Origin: an uncultured Aquimarina sp.
GTDB lineage: Bacteria > Bacteroidota > Bacteroidia > Flavobacteriales > Flavobacteriaceae
Direction: 5' to 3'
Assembly: GCA_947489195.1 (NCBI GenBank)
Contig: CANLCT010000001.1
Span: forward strand, 164,228-228,227
DNA length: 64,000 nucleotides
Shown here one piece after another: positions 26,024 through 35,991 of this stretch. Position 1 is the first letter of the stretch; each line of letters starts with the position of its first letter. Both the position numbers and the translations under genes were made by a program. The notes beneath the pieces were generated by a model, which saw only the letters and a list, made by a program, of their open reading frames with translations, was not told the DNA's origin and made no database searches.

Positions 26024-28546
26024 ATGGCGAAAAATTTAGTAATAGTTGAGTCCCCTGCAAAAGCAAAAACCATTGAAAAGTTCTTGGGTAAGGATTATGT
26101 GGTACATTCAAGTTTTGGTCATATTGCCGATTTGCCTTCTAAAGAGTTAGGGGTAAATGTTGAAGGAGATTTTAAAGCTAAATATATAGTATCGGATGAT
26201 AAAAAGGATATTGTAAAAAAACTTAAAAATTTATCTAAAAAAGCAGAAACGGTTTGGTTGGCGAGTGATGAGGATCGAGAAGGAGAAGCTATTGCTTGGC
26301 ACTTGGCGGAATCTTTAGATTTGGATAAAGATAAAACAAAGCGTATTGTTTTTCATGAAATTACCAAAACGGCTATTTTAAAAGCAATTGAAAACCCGCG
26401 CGAAATTGATTATAATTTAGTAAACGCCCAACAAGCAAGGCGTGTATTGGACCGTTTAGTGGGTTACGAGTTATCACCAGTGCTTTGGCGTAAGGTAAAA
26501 GGAGGGCTTTCTGCGGGTCGAGTACAATCGGTTTCTGTGCGATTAATAGTTGAGCGAGAGCGTGAGGTATTGGGTTTTGAAACCAAAGCTTCGTACCGAA
26601 TTGATGCAGAATTTAGTAATGTCAACGGAAAAAGTTTTAAAGCGAAATTGCCTAAAAACTTTTCGAGCAAAGCTGAAGCTGAAGCATTTTTAGCAGATAA
26701 TGTAGGAGCCGCTTTTGCGGTAGCGGATTTAACGAAAAAGCCAGCAAAAAAATCGCCTGCTGCTCCATTTACAACATCGACATTACAACAAGAAGCAGCA
26801 AGGAAATTATATTTCTCGGTTTCTAAAACGATGAATTTAGCACAACGTTTGTATGAAGCGGGACATATTACTTATATGAGAACGGATAGTGTAAATTTAT
26901 CTAAACAAGCTCAGGACGGTGCAACTGCAGAAATTGTTTCGGCATACGGGAGTGAATATAGTAAAACAAGACAATATAAAGGGAAAAGCAAAGGAGCGCA
27001 AGAAGCTCACGAAGCTATAAGGCCCACTAATTTTGCAAATCATTCGGTAGATGCAGAGAGAGATCAACAGCGTTTGTATGAATTGATTTGGAAACGTGCA
27101 ATAGCTTCGCAAATGAGCGATGCTCAGTTGGAACGTACAAATGTGCGTATTGAAGCAGATAAACATGCTGAAGTTTTTACCGCAAACGGAGAAGTGATCA
27201 CTTTTGAAGGATTTTTAAAAGTGTATCTTGAAGGAAATGATGATGAAGATGAAGAGCAAGATGGTATTTTGCCTGCTATGAAGGTAAATGAGCGTTTAGG
27301 AAATAAATATATTAAAGCGACCGAACGTTTTTCAAGAGCGCCAAGTAGGTTTACGGAGGCCTCATTGGTGAAAAAATTAGAAGAACTAGGAATTGGACGA
27401 CCGTCGACTTATGCGCCAACTATTTCGACAATTCAAAATAGAAAATATATTGAGAAGGGAGTCTACGAAGGTGATTTTAGAGAATATGCAGAAATAGTAT
27501 TGTCTAGTGGTGAAATTGTAGAAAGTCAGCTTCAAGAAAAAGTAGGAAGTAACAAAGGGAAGTTAGTGCCAACTGATGTGGGTATGGTAGTAAATGACTT
27601 TTTGGTAGCGCATTTTTCTTCGATTTTAGATTACAATTTTACGGCAAAAGTTGAAGAGGATTTTGATGAAATTGCTGCAGGAAATGAAGAGTGGACTGGG
27701 GTAATGAAATCTTTTTATAATGATTTTCATCCAACGGTGCAGCATGTGGCAGAAAATGCAGAACGAGAGGTTGGTGAGCGTGTTTTGGGAAAAGACCCAG
27801 AAACAGGAAAGCCAGTGAGTGTACGTTTAGGTAAGTTTGGTCCTATGGTGCAAATTGGATCGGTAGAAGATGAAGAAAAACCGCGTTTTGCAAGTTTAAG
27901 CCCTGGGCAAACTTTGAGTAGTTTGACTTTTGAAGAAGCAATGGATTTATTTCAGTTGCCAAAAGATTTAGGTGAGTATAAAGATTTACCAGTAGTTGTT
28001 TCTAATGGTCGATTTGGTCCTTATATTAAATATGGAGACAAATATGTGTCTTTAGAAAAAGGAGAAGATCCGATGAGTGTTGATTTGCAAAGGGCACAAG
28101 AACTTATTGATGCAAAAGAGAAAGCAGATGCGCCAATTTATGAGCATGATGGTTTGCCAGTTCAAAAGGGAACAGGTCGATTTGGTCCTTATTTAAAATG
28201 GAATGGCTTGTTTATTAATGTGAATAAAAAATATGATTTTGATAATTTGTCAGATGATGATATTGTAACATTAATTGAAGAAAAGAAGCAAAAAGAAATA
28301 GATAAGGTTATACATCATTGGGAAGATGAAGGTATACGCGTTGAAAAAGCACGATGGGGGCGCAGTAATGTAATCAAAGGAAAGCTAAAAATTGAATTAC
28401 CTAAAACGGTAGATGCAACAAAGCTTACGCTGGAAGAGGTGAAAGGGATTATAGAAAAAAATGCACCCAAAAAGAAAGCTCCAGCTAAGAGAAAAACAGC
28501 TGCAAAAAAGAAGCCAGCTGCAAAAACAAAAAAGGCAACTAAATAA
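26024..28546 (+). CDS. topA: DNA topoisomerase I (type IA)
   Basis: 840 residues. It relaxes negative supercoils by single-strand passage. The TOPRIM domain has NLVIVESPAKAKTIEKFLG at the start and the DEDREGEA metal-binding motif near residue 81. The catalytic Tyr lies in GHITYMRTDSV (about residue 286). Instead of E. coli-type Cys4 zinc fingers, the C-terminus has repeated toprim-C (DUF-type) modules (RFGPYIKYGDKY, RFGPYLKWNG) and a Lys/Ala-rich tail (about 815-840) likely to bind DNA. It is followed 20 bases later by the arginase-fold gene, probably in one transcript. Confidence 0.97.
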   Translation: MAKNLVIVESPAKAKTIEKFLGKDYVVHSSFGHIADLPSKELGVNVEGDFKAKYIVSDDKKDIVKKLKNLSKKAETVWLASDEDREGEAIAWHLAESLDLDKDKTKRIVFHEITKTAILKAIENPREIDYNLVNAQQARRVLDRLVGYELSPVLWRKVKGGLSAGRVQSVSVRLIVEREREVLGFETKASYRIDAEFSNVNGKSFKAKLPKNFSSKAEAEAFLADNVGAAFAVADLTKKPAKKSPAAPFTTSTLQQEAARKLYFSVSKTMNLAQRLYEAGHITYMRTDSVNLSKQAQDGATAEIVSAYGSEYSKTRQYKGKSKGAQEAHEAIRPTNFANHSVDAERDQQRLYELIWKRAIASQMSDAQLERTNVRIEADKHAEVFTANGEVITFEGFLKVYLEGNDDEDEEQDGILPAMKVNERLGNKYIKATERFSRAPSRFTEASLVKKLEELGIGRPSTYAPTISTIQNRKYIEKGVYEGDFREYAEIVLSSGEIVESQLQEKVGSNKGKLVPTDVGMVVNDFLVAHFSSILDYNFTAKVEEDFDEIAAGNEEWTGVMKSFYNDFHPTVQHVAENAEREVGERVLGKDPETGKPVSVRLGKFGPMVQIGSVEDEEKPRFASLSPGQTLSSLTFEEAMDLFQLPKDLGEYKDLPVVVSNGRFGPYIKYGDKYVSLEKGEDPMSVDLQRAQELIDAKEKADAPIYEHDGLPVQKGTGRFGPYLKWNGLFINVNKKYDFDNLSDDDIVTLIEEKKQKEIDKVIHHWEDEGIRVEKARWGRSNVIKGKLKIELPKTVDATKLTLEEVKGIIEKNAPKKKAPAKRKTAAKKKPAAKTKKATK

Positions 28547-28565
28547 ATCTTTACAATAATAAAAG

Positions 28566-29714
28566 ATGTTTGAGTTTTTAAAGCCAGTTTCTGAGGACTT
28601 ACTGGCCTATATGGAAAGTTTGCCAGAACATATGTTGGGACAGCAAGTGGAGTGTTACAGGAGCGGTTACGAGCCTGAATTGAAGGAGGGGGGCTTGGTG
28701 TTGTTTTCGGTAGTTGAAAACAGGAATGATCCAAATGGATCTCTGGAAAACTTAAGTTTTGATAGAATTAGAAAGCAGTTTTATTCCTTGGCAAAAGGAA
28801 ATTGGAGTGTGGTTATTTATGATTTAGGTGAAATTTTAACAGGAGAAACGGTAAATGATACGTACTTTGCTGTAAAAGAAATAACAAAGCAATTGCATTT
28901 AAAAAAATGCATTCCTATAATGTTGGGAGGAAGTCAAGATTTGATGTATGGTCAATATCGAGCCTATGAACCCGAAAATGGTATGGTGAATTTAGTTAAT
29001 GTAGATGCTTGTTTTGATCTAGGAAATGTTGACTTGCCAATAACAAATCAATCATACGTAGGTAAGATCGTAATTGACCAACCTTATAACTTATTTAACT
29101 ATACTAACTTAGGATATCAGAGTTATTATGTGGCTCCAGAGGAGTTAGATTTGTTAAATCGAATGTTTTTTGATGGTTATAGATTGGGTGAAGTTGCAGG
29201 TAATTTGAAGATGGTTGAGCCTATAATGAGAGATGCAAATATCGTCGGAATAGACTGTAATTCAGTGAGTTCGGCATATTATGGTGTGCGTCCTAATGGG
29301 TTCACTGGTCGAGAAATTTGCGCACTTAGTCGATACGCTGGAATAAGTAATAAGGTAACAAGTTTTGGAATATACGAATATAATTCTGATATTTGCTACC
29401 CTTCTGGGGATCAACTGGTAGCCCAATTAGTGTGGTATTTCATAGAAGGGGTAAGCGCGCGTTGGAATGAAAGTGGTGAGTTGGAGACGATGGATGTGAT
29501 TCATTATCAAGTTCCTGTTAATGATGAAGTTGTGTCGTTTTATAAGAGTAGAATTACTGAAAGATGGTGGATGGAAATAACATATTCTAATAGATTGAAT
29601 AATAATTTAATTTCTAATGCGTTATTACCTTGCACATACGAAGATTATGTTGAAGCTTGTGATCAAATTTTGCCTGAAAGATGGTATAATGCGAAAATGA
29701 AGTTTGAAATGTAG
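28566..29714 (+). CDS. Arginase/formimidoylglutamase-fold protein with lost metal ligands
   Basis: 382 residues, soluble. The overall layout is that of ureohydrolases (arginase, agmatinase, formimidoylglutamase), but the manganese-binding motifs are altered. GGDHS reads GGSQD (codons around 28925-28940), DAHxD reads DACFD (around 29004-29018) and the SxDxDxxDP motif reads GIDCNSVSS (around 29247-29270). Three of the six usual ligands are thus replaced (by Gln, Cys and Asn), so normal catalysis is unlikely. The gene lies directly before gldKLMN, as in other flavobacteria as far as I recall, which suggests a role tied to gliding or type IX secretion rather than arginine metabolism. That link is inference. 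Confidence 0.8.
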   Translation: MFEFLKPVSEDLLAYMESLPEHMLGQQVECYRSGYEPELKEGGLVLFSVVENRNDPNGSLENLSFDRIRKQFYSLAKGNWSVVIYDLGEILTGETVNDTYFAVKEITKQLHLKKCIPIMLGGSQDLMYGQYRAYEPENGMVNLVNVDACFDLGNVDLPITNQSYVGKIVIDQPYNLFNYTNLGYQSYYVAPEELDLLNRMFFDGYRLGEVAGNLKMVEPIMRDANIVGIDCNSVSSAYYGVRPNGFTGREICALSRYAGISNKVTSFGIYEYNSDICYPSGDQLVAQLVWYFIEGVSARWNESGELETMDVIHYQVPVNDEVVSFYKSRITERWWMEITYSNRLNNNLISNALLPCTYEDYVEACDQILPERWYNAKMKFEM

Positions 29715-29750
29715 TTTTGTCGAACAATAGATATTTTTTTAAGTATTTAA

Positions 29751-29781
29751 TTGTTTTTTTAAAAATTAATAAATAGGTTTA
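29751..29781 (+). promoter_or_regulatory. Possible promoter of the gldKLMN operon
   Basis: TTG at 29751-29753 and TAGGTTTA at 29774-29781 are 20 bases apart, one base from the TAnnTTTG consensus, and 38 bases before the gldK start. The 105-base gap between the arginase-fold gene and gldK is otherwise featureless AT-rich DNA. Confidence 0.4.
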
Positions 29782-29819
29782 CTACCTTGAATTTAAAAGA
29801 TCTTAACCTAAAATAAGTT

Positions 29820-31193
29820 ATGAAGAAACTATTAATGTTTGCTGCTGCCCTAGCAGCCTTGATTAGTTGTACTCCATCAAGTAATGGTCAGTTGACTGGT
29901 GTGAAGGGAAAAGCTTGGCATCCAGAAAAGCCCTATGGTATGACTTTAATACCTGGTGGTGCATTCATTATGGGGAAATCCGATGATGATAAAGCAGGTC
30001 TATTAAATGCTCCAACTAAAACAGTAACTGTACGTTCTTTTTATATGGACGAGACAGAAATTACCAATTCAGAATATCGTCAATTCACAGAGTGGGTGAA
30101 GGATTCTGTAATCAGAACTCAATTAGCAATTACAGCCGATGAGGTTGGTCAAACTGGTTCTGATGAAGATGGTATTGGTCAATTCGCTTTTAGAAATACA
30201 GAAGATGAAGAAGAATTGTCTGTATACGAAAAGTATGTAAGAGATAACTATGAAGGTCTAGGTGAAACAGGTTATGAAGGAAAAGCCCTTAATAAAGATG
30301 TTGATCTTATTGATGATTTAAATGAATACCCAGACGAGTATTATACTGAGGTTATGGATAGTTTGTATATCAGAGCTGAAGAATCTCATAATGGTGTACG
30401 TACCTTTAAAACGGAAAAATTAGTTTATGACTACAAGTGGTATGATATTGAAGCAATGGCACGTAGTAGAAGTAAGGATTCTAAAAAGTTTTTGAAGAGA
30501 GAAGCGCTAAAAGTGTATCCAGATACTACAGTATGGATTAGAGATTTTAGCTATTCATATAATGAGCCAATGCACGATATGTATTTTACGCATACTTCTT
30601 ATGATGATTATCCTGTTGTAGGTGTAACATGGAAGCAAGCAAAAGCTTTTTGTGACTGGAGAACTAAAAATCATAATGATGCGCTTAGGAAAAAGAAAAA
30701 TAAAGATTTAGTATCGCGTTATCGTTTACCAACTGAAGCTGAGTGGGAATATGCTGCTCGTGGAGGGTTGGAATCTGGAACATTCCCTTGGGGAGGTCCT
30801 TATGCTAAAAATGACAGAGGTTGTTTTTTAGCAAATTTTAAACCAATGAGAGGAGATTACGCTGCAGATCAAGCTTTGTATACAGTTGAAGCAGATTCAT
30901 ACGATCCTAATGATTATGGATTGTATAATATGGCTGGTAATGTTTCTGAATGGGTGGGTTCTACTTATGATCCAGCATCATATGAATATACTTCTTCAAT
31001 GAATCCAAATTCAAGTGACGATGAAAACAAGCGTAAAGTTGTGCGTGGAGGTTCTTGGAAAGATGTTGCTTATTTTTTACAGGTAAGTACACGTGATTAC
31101 GAATATGCGGATTCTGCACGTAGTTATATCGGATTTAGAGCTGTTCAAGATTACATGGGAACAGATGTAACAGGAAATACAAAAACGAAATAA
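29820..31193 (+). CDS. gldK: Gliding motility / type IX secretion lipoprotein GldK
   Basis: 457 residues. A lipoprotein signal peptide ends at Cys17 (LISC). The mature part is a formylglycine-generating-enzyme-like (FGE-sulfatase) domain: MTLIPGGAFIMGKSDDD, YMDETEITNSEYRQF, YRLPTEAEWEYAARGG and KVVRGGSWKD. In GldK/PorK this fold is structural, not catalytic. GldK forms, with GldN, the large periplasmic ring of the type IX secretion system below the outer membrane. First gene of gldKLMN, followed 59 bases later by gldL. Confidence 0.97.
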   Translation: MKKLLMFAAALAALISCTPSSNGQLTGVKGKAWHPEKPYGMTLIPGGAFIMGKSDDDKAGLLNAPTKTVTVRSFYMDETEITNSEYRQFTEWVKDSVIRTQLAITADEVGQTGSDEDGIGQFAFRNTEDEEELSVYEKYVRDNYEGLGETGYEGKALNKDVDLIDDLNEYPDEYYTEVMDSLYIRAEESHNGVRTFKTEKLVYDYKWYDIEAMARSRSKDSKKFLKREALKVYPDTTVWIRDFSYSYNEPMHDMYFTHTSYDDYPVVGVTWKQAKAFCDWRTKNHNDALRKKKNKDLVSRYRLPTEAEWEYAARGGLESGTFPWGGPYAKNDRGCFLANFKPMRGDYAADQALYTVEADSYDPNDYGLYNMAGNVSEWVGSTYDPASYEYTSSMNPNSSDDENKRKVVRGGSWKDVAYFLQVSTRDYEYADSARSYIGFRAVQDYMGTDVTGNTKTK

Positions 31194-31252
31194 AAAAAAG
31201 ATTGCCCCAAATTAACCAATTAAACCTTATAACTTAAACTAAAACATTTATT

Positions 31253-31897
31253 ATGGCACAGTCAAAAGCAAGTAAACGATTAATGAACATGGCCTATGGG
31301 CTAGGAGCAGCAATTGTAATTATTGGTGCATTATTCAAAATTACGCACATTGAAATAGGCCCATTAACAGGTAACGTAATGTTAACACTTGGTCTAGTAA
31401 CTGAAGCACTTATTTTTGCTATTTCAGCATTTGAACCTATTGACGATGAATTGGATTGGTCATTAGTATATCCAGAATTAGCTGGAGGTCAATCAAAAGG
31501 AAAAAATAAAGAAGAAGTATTGGATCAACAAGGAATGCTTTCTCAAAAATTAGATACTATGCTTAAAGAAGCGCGTATCGATGGAAGCTTAATGGAGAGC
31601 TTAGGTCAGAGTATTCGTAATTTCGAAGGGGCAGCTAAAGGAATCAGCCCTACTGTTGATAGTATTGCTTCTCAAAAGAAATACAGTGAAGAAATGTCTG
31701 TTGCTGCTACGCAAATGGAATCACTTAACAACTTATATAAAGTTCAATTAGAGTCTTCTCAAAAGCAAGCAGATGCAAATCAGGCTATTGCAGAAAATGC
31801 AGGAAAATTAAAAGAACAAATGGAAAGTTTAGCTTCTAATCTATCTTCATTGAATGGAGTATATGGAGGAATGTTAACTGCTATGAATAGAAACTAA
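31253..31897 (+). CDS. gldL: Gliding motility / type IX secretion motor protein GldL
   Basis: 214 residues. Two N-terminal transmembrane helices (about 14-32 and 36-55, LGAAIVIIGALFKITHIEIG and the following stretch) carry the conserved Glu in the second helix region. A cytoplasmic coiled-coil tail rich in Gln, Ser and Lys (about 80-214) follows. GldL forms a pentamer around the GldM dimer and converts proton-motive force into rotation. The gene lies between gldK and gldM in the conserved order. Confidence 0.96.
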   Translation: MAQSKASKRLMNMAYGLGAAIVIIGALFKITHIEIGPLTGNVMLTLGLVTEALIFAISAFEPIDDELDWSLVYPELAGGQSKGKNKEEVLDQQGMLSQKLDTMLKEARIDGSLMESLGQSIRNFEGAAKGISPTVDSIASQKKYSEEMSVAATQMESLNNLYKVQLESSQKQADANQAIAENAGKLKEQMESLASNLSSLNGVYGGMLTAMNRN

Positions 31898-31942
31898 TTA
31901 GTTTTTTTATAACTAAGATTATTAACTTTAAAACTAATTAAA

Positions 31943-33483
31943 ATGGCAGGAGGAAAATTGTCCGCTAGACAAAAGATGATCAACCTGATGTATCTTATAT
32001 TTATTGCAATGCTTGCATTAAATATGTCAAAAGAGGTATTATCAGCATTTGGGTTGATGAATGAAAAATTAACTGATGCTAATAAAAGTGCTACCGAAAG
32101 GAATGCGAGTTTTATGGCAGGTTTAGATGAAAAAGTTGGTGAGCAACCAGCTAAATATAAGCCACTTAGAGAAAAAGCAGGTAAAGTCGATGCTTTAGCT
32201 AAAGATCTTAATGATTACATAACAAAGCTAAAGGGGGATATGACCGCTAAGTTAGATGATCCAACTAACTATGAAACTATGGATAAAGGAGATTATTTAG
32301 ATAATTTCTTCTTTAGCCCAAAAGGGATGAGTACTGAAGGTAAAGCTTTTGTTGAAAAAATAGAAGGTTTTAAATCAGGTGTTAATTCTATTTTAGGAGA
32401 TACTTATCCTGAAATAACTAAAGGTATCAATAAAGATTTTTCAACAGAAAAAGTTGAGAACAAAGATGGTATAAAAGTTGATTGGTTAGATTATCATTAT
32501 AAAGGATTTCCTTTAGTTGCATCTTTAACTAAACTAACACAAATACAGGCAGATGTTAAGAAGACGGAGAGCCAAGTATTATCAGCTATGTTAGAAGGTC
32601 AATTAAAATCGGATGTTTCTTTAACAAACTTTGAAGCAATTGTTGTTGCGGATAAAACGGCTTTCTTTTCAGGAGAAAAATTCAAAGGGAAGATTGTTTT
32701 AGGAAAAAAAGATAAAACTTTAAAAGCGCATAAAGTAATTGTAAACGGTAAAGAGCTTGATGCAGAATCAATGCAAGAAGGTCAAACTGTTTTAGATTTC
32801 CCTGCAGGTAATGTCGGTGAGCGTGAAATTAAAGGAGAATTTCAATTTAAAGAAGGAGATTCGATTATTACAATTCCAATTGAAAGTTCTTACTCTGTAA
32901 TTCCTGCGCCAAATACTGCAGTAATATCTGCAGATAAAATGAATGTGGTGTATCGTGGTGTAACTAATCCAATGACTATTTCAGTGCCTGGAGCTCCTAA
33001 TGTGACGGCTTCTGCACCTGGTTTAAAAAAGTCTAAGGGGAGTAAATATTTAATGAATGTTACCAATCTAAAGCAAAGAGAGGTTAAGATCAATATGTTA
33101 AAGCTTCTGTAAATGGAAAATCATTTACAAGTAGTAAAGTATTCCGTATTAAAGATATTCCAAGACCTGTAGGTACAGTACGTGGTGAAGATGGATCAGT
33201 AAAAATGTCTAAAAGTTCATTAGCTGTTTCTACTATTGGAGCAATATTACCTGATTTCGATTTTAACTTGAAATTAAAAGTAACAGGATTTAAAATTAAA
33301 GTACCAGGGCAACCAACATCACGTGTTTCTGGAAGTAAATTGAATAGTGCTGCTCGTGCTGCTCTAAAAAGAGCAAAGCGTGGAGAGTCGGTACAAATAT
33401 TTGATATTAATGCTAAGTTAGCTTCAGGAAGTTCATACCGAGTTAAAAAGGTATCTCCTGTAATAGTTGAGTTAACAAACTAA
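31943..33483 (+). pseudogene. gldM: gldM interrupted by a one-base frameshift
   Basis: GldM has one N-terminal transmembrane helix (MINLMYLIFIAMLALNMS) and four periplasmic domains that reach the GldK/GldN ring. Here frame 1 covers 31943-33112 (389 residues) and then stops. The rest continues in the -1 frame as VKASVNGKSF...FRIKDIPRPVG... to the normal end at 33483. The shift lies between 33088 and 33109, the interval between stops in the two frames. Restoring one base gives exactly 513 residues, the length I recall for Flavobacterium johnsoniae GldM. No slippery heptamer lies in the window where a shift would work. A real deletion would inactivate secretion; a sequencing or assembly error is at least as likely. 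Confidence 0.9.
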
Positions 33484-33503
33484 TATAATTAATTGTCGTA
33501 ATT

Positions 33504-34394
33504 ATGAATTTGAGAAATTTTATAGCTTTAACCTTTAGTATTGTTGTTTCGGCTTCTGTAATGGGTCAAGCAAATGCGCTAAATTCTCAAAACCCTGAGG
33601 ACATTGGTGTAAAGACTGCTCAGCAGATTGAGAATGATAACGATAATCCATTAGAATATGGATACGTAGATGATAGAGATGTACTTTGGGCGAAAACTAC
33701 TTGGGAAATTATTGACCTTGATGAAAGAGTTAACTTTCCATTATATTACCCAATTGATACTGTAAACATTGGTTCTGACAGAAGATCTTTGTTTGATGTA
33801 TTGTTGAGTAGTATCAAAAATGGTAAATTAGAGCATGTATACTCAGATTCATATTTTACAGAAAAAAGAACACTCGAAGATTTGAGTGCTACCATTAGAA
33901 AAGTGGATACCACTGATTTAGGTATTGAACAATTAAATGCTGGTGAAAATATATCTCAAGAATTTATTGAGATTAGAGATTTGACAGCACAAGATATTGC
34001 TGAATACCATGTTAAAGGATTATGGTACTTTGATAAAAGACAAGGAGAATTAAAATACCGTTTGTTAGGTATTGCTCCTGTAGCACCTGATGTAAACTTT
34101 ATTGATGATGAAGAGCCAGATTTAGTTCCTTTATTTTGGGTTTTTTACCCTCAAGTAAGAGATATTTTGCATAAGGCTAAAGCATTTAACCGTAAAAATA
34201 CGTACATGCCAATTTCATTTGATCACTTACTAAATTCACGAAGGTTTAGTAGTGTTATTTATAAAGAAGATAATGAGCAAGGTGACCGTAAGGTGGAGGA
34301 TTATATTAATGATAATGCTTTGTTACAGTTATTAGAAAGTCAGAGAATAAAAGAAAGTATTCGAGATTTTGAACAAGATATGTGGAATTACTAG
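33504..34394 (+). CDS. gldN: Gliding motility / type IX secretion protein GldN
   Basis: 296 residues with a cleavable signal peptide (LRNFIALTFSIVVSASVMGQ). GldN is the periplasmic partner of GldK. Recognisable GldN stretches are DRDVLWAKTTWEIIDLDERVNFPLYYP (shortened here to DVLWAKTTWEIIDLDER) and the LFWVFYPQVRDIL block near residue 210. It follows gldM by 20 bases and closes the operon before a strong terminator at 34421-34453. No second copy (gldO) is next to it, unlike in F. johnsoniae. Confidence 0.96.
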   Translation: MNLRNFIALTFSIVVSASVMGQANALNSQNPEDIGVKTAQQIENDNDNPLEYGYVDDRDVLWAKTTWEIIDLDERVNFPLYYPIDTVNIGSDRRSLFDVLLSSIKNGKLEHVYSDSYFTEKRTLEDLSATIRKVDTTDLGIEQLNAGENISQEFIEIRDLTAQDIAEYHVKGLWYFDKRQGELKYRLLGIAPVAPDVNFIDDEEPDLVPLFWVFYPQVRDILHKAKAFNRKNTYMPISFDHLLNSRRFSSVIYKEDNEQGDRKVEDYINDNALLQLLESQRIKESIRDFEQDMWNY

Positions 34395-34420
34395 TGTTAT
34401 TAGTATTTTATATAATTATG

Positions 34421-34453
34421 AAAATGCCTTTGGAAATCCAAGGGCATTTTTTT
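34421..34453 (+). terminator. Terminator of the gldKLMN operon
   Basis: AAAATGCCTTTGG (34421-34433) pairs with CCAAGGGCATTTT (34438-34450), with one G-T wobble and a 4-base loop, followed by T7. It begins 27 bases after the gldN stop. Confidence 0.9.
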
Positions 34454-34557
34454 GAATATATATTAAGTCGAAGTTGTAGTGAAAAAGAGGAAGAAAATAA
34501 GAAGCATTTTTTTGTGCGAATCCAAAACACGAAGCAAATACATTAACTTTACAGGTT

Positions 34558-35601
34558 ATGATTGATTATATAATTGTTGGTTTTGGTATTGGAGGTAGTG
34601 TGTTGTCTGCTCATTTAGAACGTGAAGGAAAATCTGTTTTTGTGGTAGATGGATCGGCAATAAAAGCTTCGGTTGTTGCTGCGGGATTATATAATCCTGT
34701 AGTATTAAAGCGTTATACTATGGCCTGGGATGCCGTTAATCAATTGTCGTATGTAAAGTATTTTTACCATGATTTATCTAATAAATTAAAGACTTCAATT
34801 GTTGAAGAATTGCCTATACTTAGGAAATTTCATTCTGCCGAAGAGCAAAACAAATGGTTTCAAAAGATTGATAAGCCTGCATTGAGTATGTATTTATCTC
34901 CATATTTAGTAAGTGAACCTACCGATGCCATTGAAGCTCCTTTTAAGTATGGTCAAGTAATGCATACAGGGCGTATTTTAGTTAAAAAGATGTTAGTTAC
35001 TTACAGCGAGTATTTAAAAGAGAAATCTGCATATTTACAAGAAGAATTTGATTATAGTTTACTTCAAATTAACAATGATGAAGTTTCTTATAAGGGGATA
35101 CAGGCAAAAAAAATAATCTTTTGCGAAGGTTTTGGTTTAAAGCATAATCCTTTTTTTAATTATTTGCCGTTAAAAGAAAATAAAGGGACGTATTTAATTA
35201 TCGAATGCGAATCTTTAAAATTGAAAGAAGCTATAAAATCGTATTATTTTATTGTGCCTTTAGGGGGTAATAAATATAAATTTGGAGCTACATATGAACA
35301 TCAATTTTCAAAAGAAAATTATGATTATGAAGTTAAAGTAGCTTTAATTTCATATTTAGATGATTTACTCTCTGTCCCCTATAAAATTATTGATCAGGTT
35401 ACAGGAGTGCGACCAACAGTAAAGGATCGAAGACCATTAATTGGCAGGCATTTCAATCATACAAATTTATATATATTAAATGGTTTAGGTACCCGTGGTG
35501 TTATGATTGCTCCAACTGTAGCCAAACATTTGGTGGCATTTATGGAAAATGAAGAGGCACTTCCTAATGAAATTGATTGTTCTCGTTTTGCACCTAAATA
35601 A
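34558..35601 (+). CDS. FAD-dependent amino-acid-oxidase-like protein
   Basis: 347 residues of the DadA/ThiO (DAO) family. The N-terminal dinucleotide-binding fold has GFGIGGSVLSAHLE with a following Asp (FVVDGS). Family features further on are the TGVRPTVKDRRPLIGRH stretch (about 283-300) and the C-terminal NGLGTRGVMIAP that closes on FAD. It is likely cytoplasmic and oxidises an amine or amino acid; the substrate is not evident. It stands alone between gldN and the convergent DUF983 gene. A weak -7-like box (TAACTTTA) lies about 10 bases before the start. Confidence 0.85.
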   Translation: MIDYIIVGFGIGGSVLSAHLEREGKSVFVVDGSAIKASVVAAGLYNPVVLKRYTMAWDAVNQLSYVKYFYHDLSNKLKTSIVEELPILRKFHSAEEQNKWFQKIDKPALSMYLSPYLVSEPTDAIEAPFKYGQVMHTGRILVKKMLVTYSEYLKEKSAYLQEEFDYSLLQINNDEVSYKGIQAKKIIFCEGFGLKHNPFFNYLPLKENKGTYLIIECESLKLKEAIKSYYFIVPLGGNKYKFGATYEHQFSKENYDYEVKVALISYLDDLLSVPYKIIDQVTGVRPTVKDRRPLIGRHFNHTNLYILNGLGTRGVMIAPTVAKHLVAFMENEEALPNEIDCSRFAPK

Positions 35602-35607
35602 AAATTG

Positions 35608-35991
35608 TTATTTGTCTTTTGAGCGGTCGTAACTCATAAATAAATTAATCCATATATTTCGCGATAAGCGTAATATAATAGGTAGAAATACTACTATAGT
35701 GGCAACGATTATAAAATAGCTTATAAGCAAGTTTAATTTTAAAAATAAATGTGAAATAACAAAGGCTGCAACGCCAAAAGCAATACCAACACCGTAACTT
35801 ACATACATAGCTCCGTAAAAAAACGAAGGTTCCATGCTGTATTTAGTATTACAGTGACTGCAGCGTTCATTCATTCCCAAGACATCTTTTATGGCAAATA
35901 TGCTGGTGTTTTTGTACATGGACTCATTTTGACAAACAGGGCAACTGCCAGTCAAAATACTATAAATTGATGTGCCTTTTAAAAATTTCAT
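35608..35991 (-). CDS. DUF983 family membrane protein
   Basis: 127 residues. Two zinc-ribbon knuckles at the N-terminal half (CPVC near residue 18 and CSHC near 44) are followed by two transmembrane helices (about 64-85 and 90-110) and a short basic tail. This is the layout of the DUF983 family, small inner-membrane proteins of unknown function common in Bacteroidota and Alphaproteobacteria. It is convergent with the FAD enzyme gene, with 6 bases between the stop codons, and divergent from the ABC-F gene. Confidence 0.85.
   Translation of the reverse strand: MKFLKGTSIYSILTGSCPVCQNESMYKNTSIFAIKDVLGMNERCSHCNTKYSMEPSFFYGAMYVSYGVGIAFGVAAFVISHLFLKLNLLISYFIIVATIVVFLPIILRLSRNIWINLFMSYDRSKDK

Noticed and set aside
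32995..33112. Programmed -1 frameshift in gldM at a T TTA AAA heptamer
   Set aside because: The -1 frame after that heptamer closes within a few codons and again at 33085-33087, so slippage there cannot join the two GldM parts; the other GldM genes I know of are continuous.
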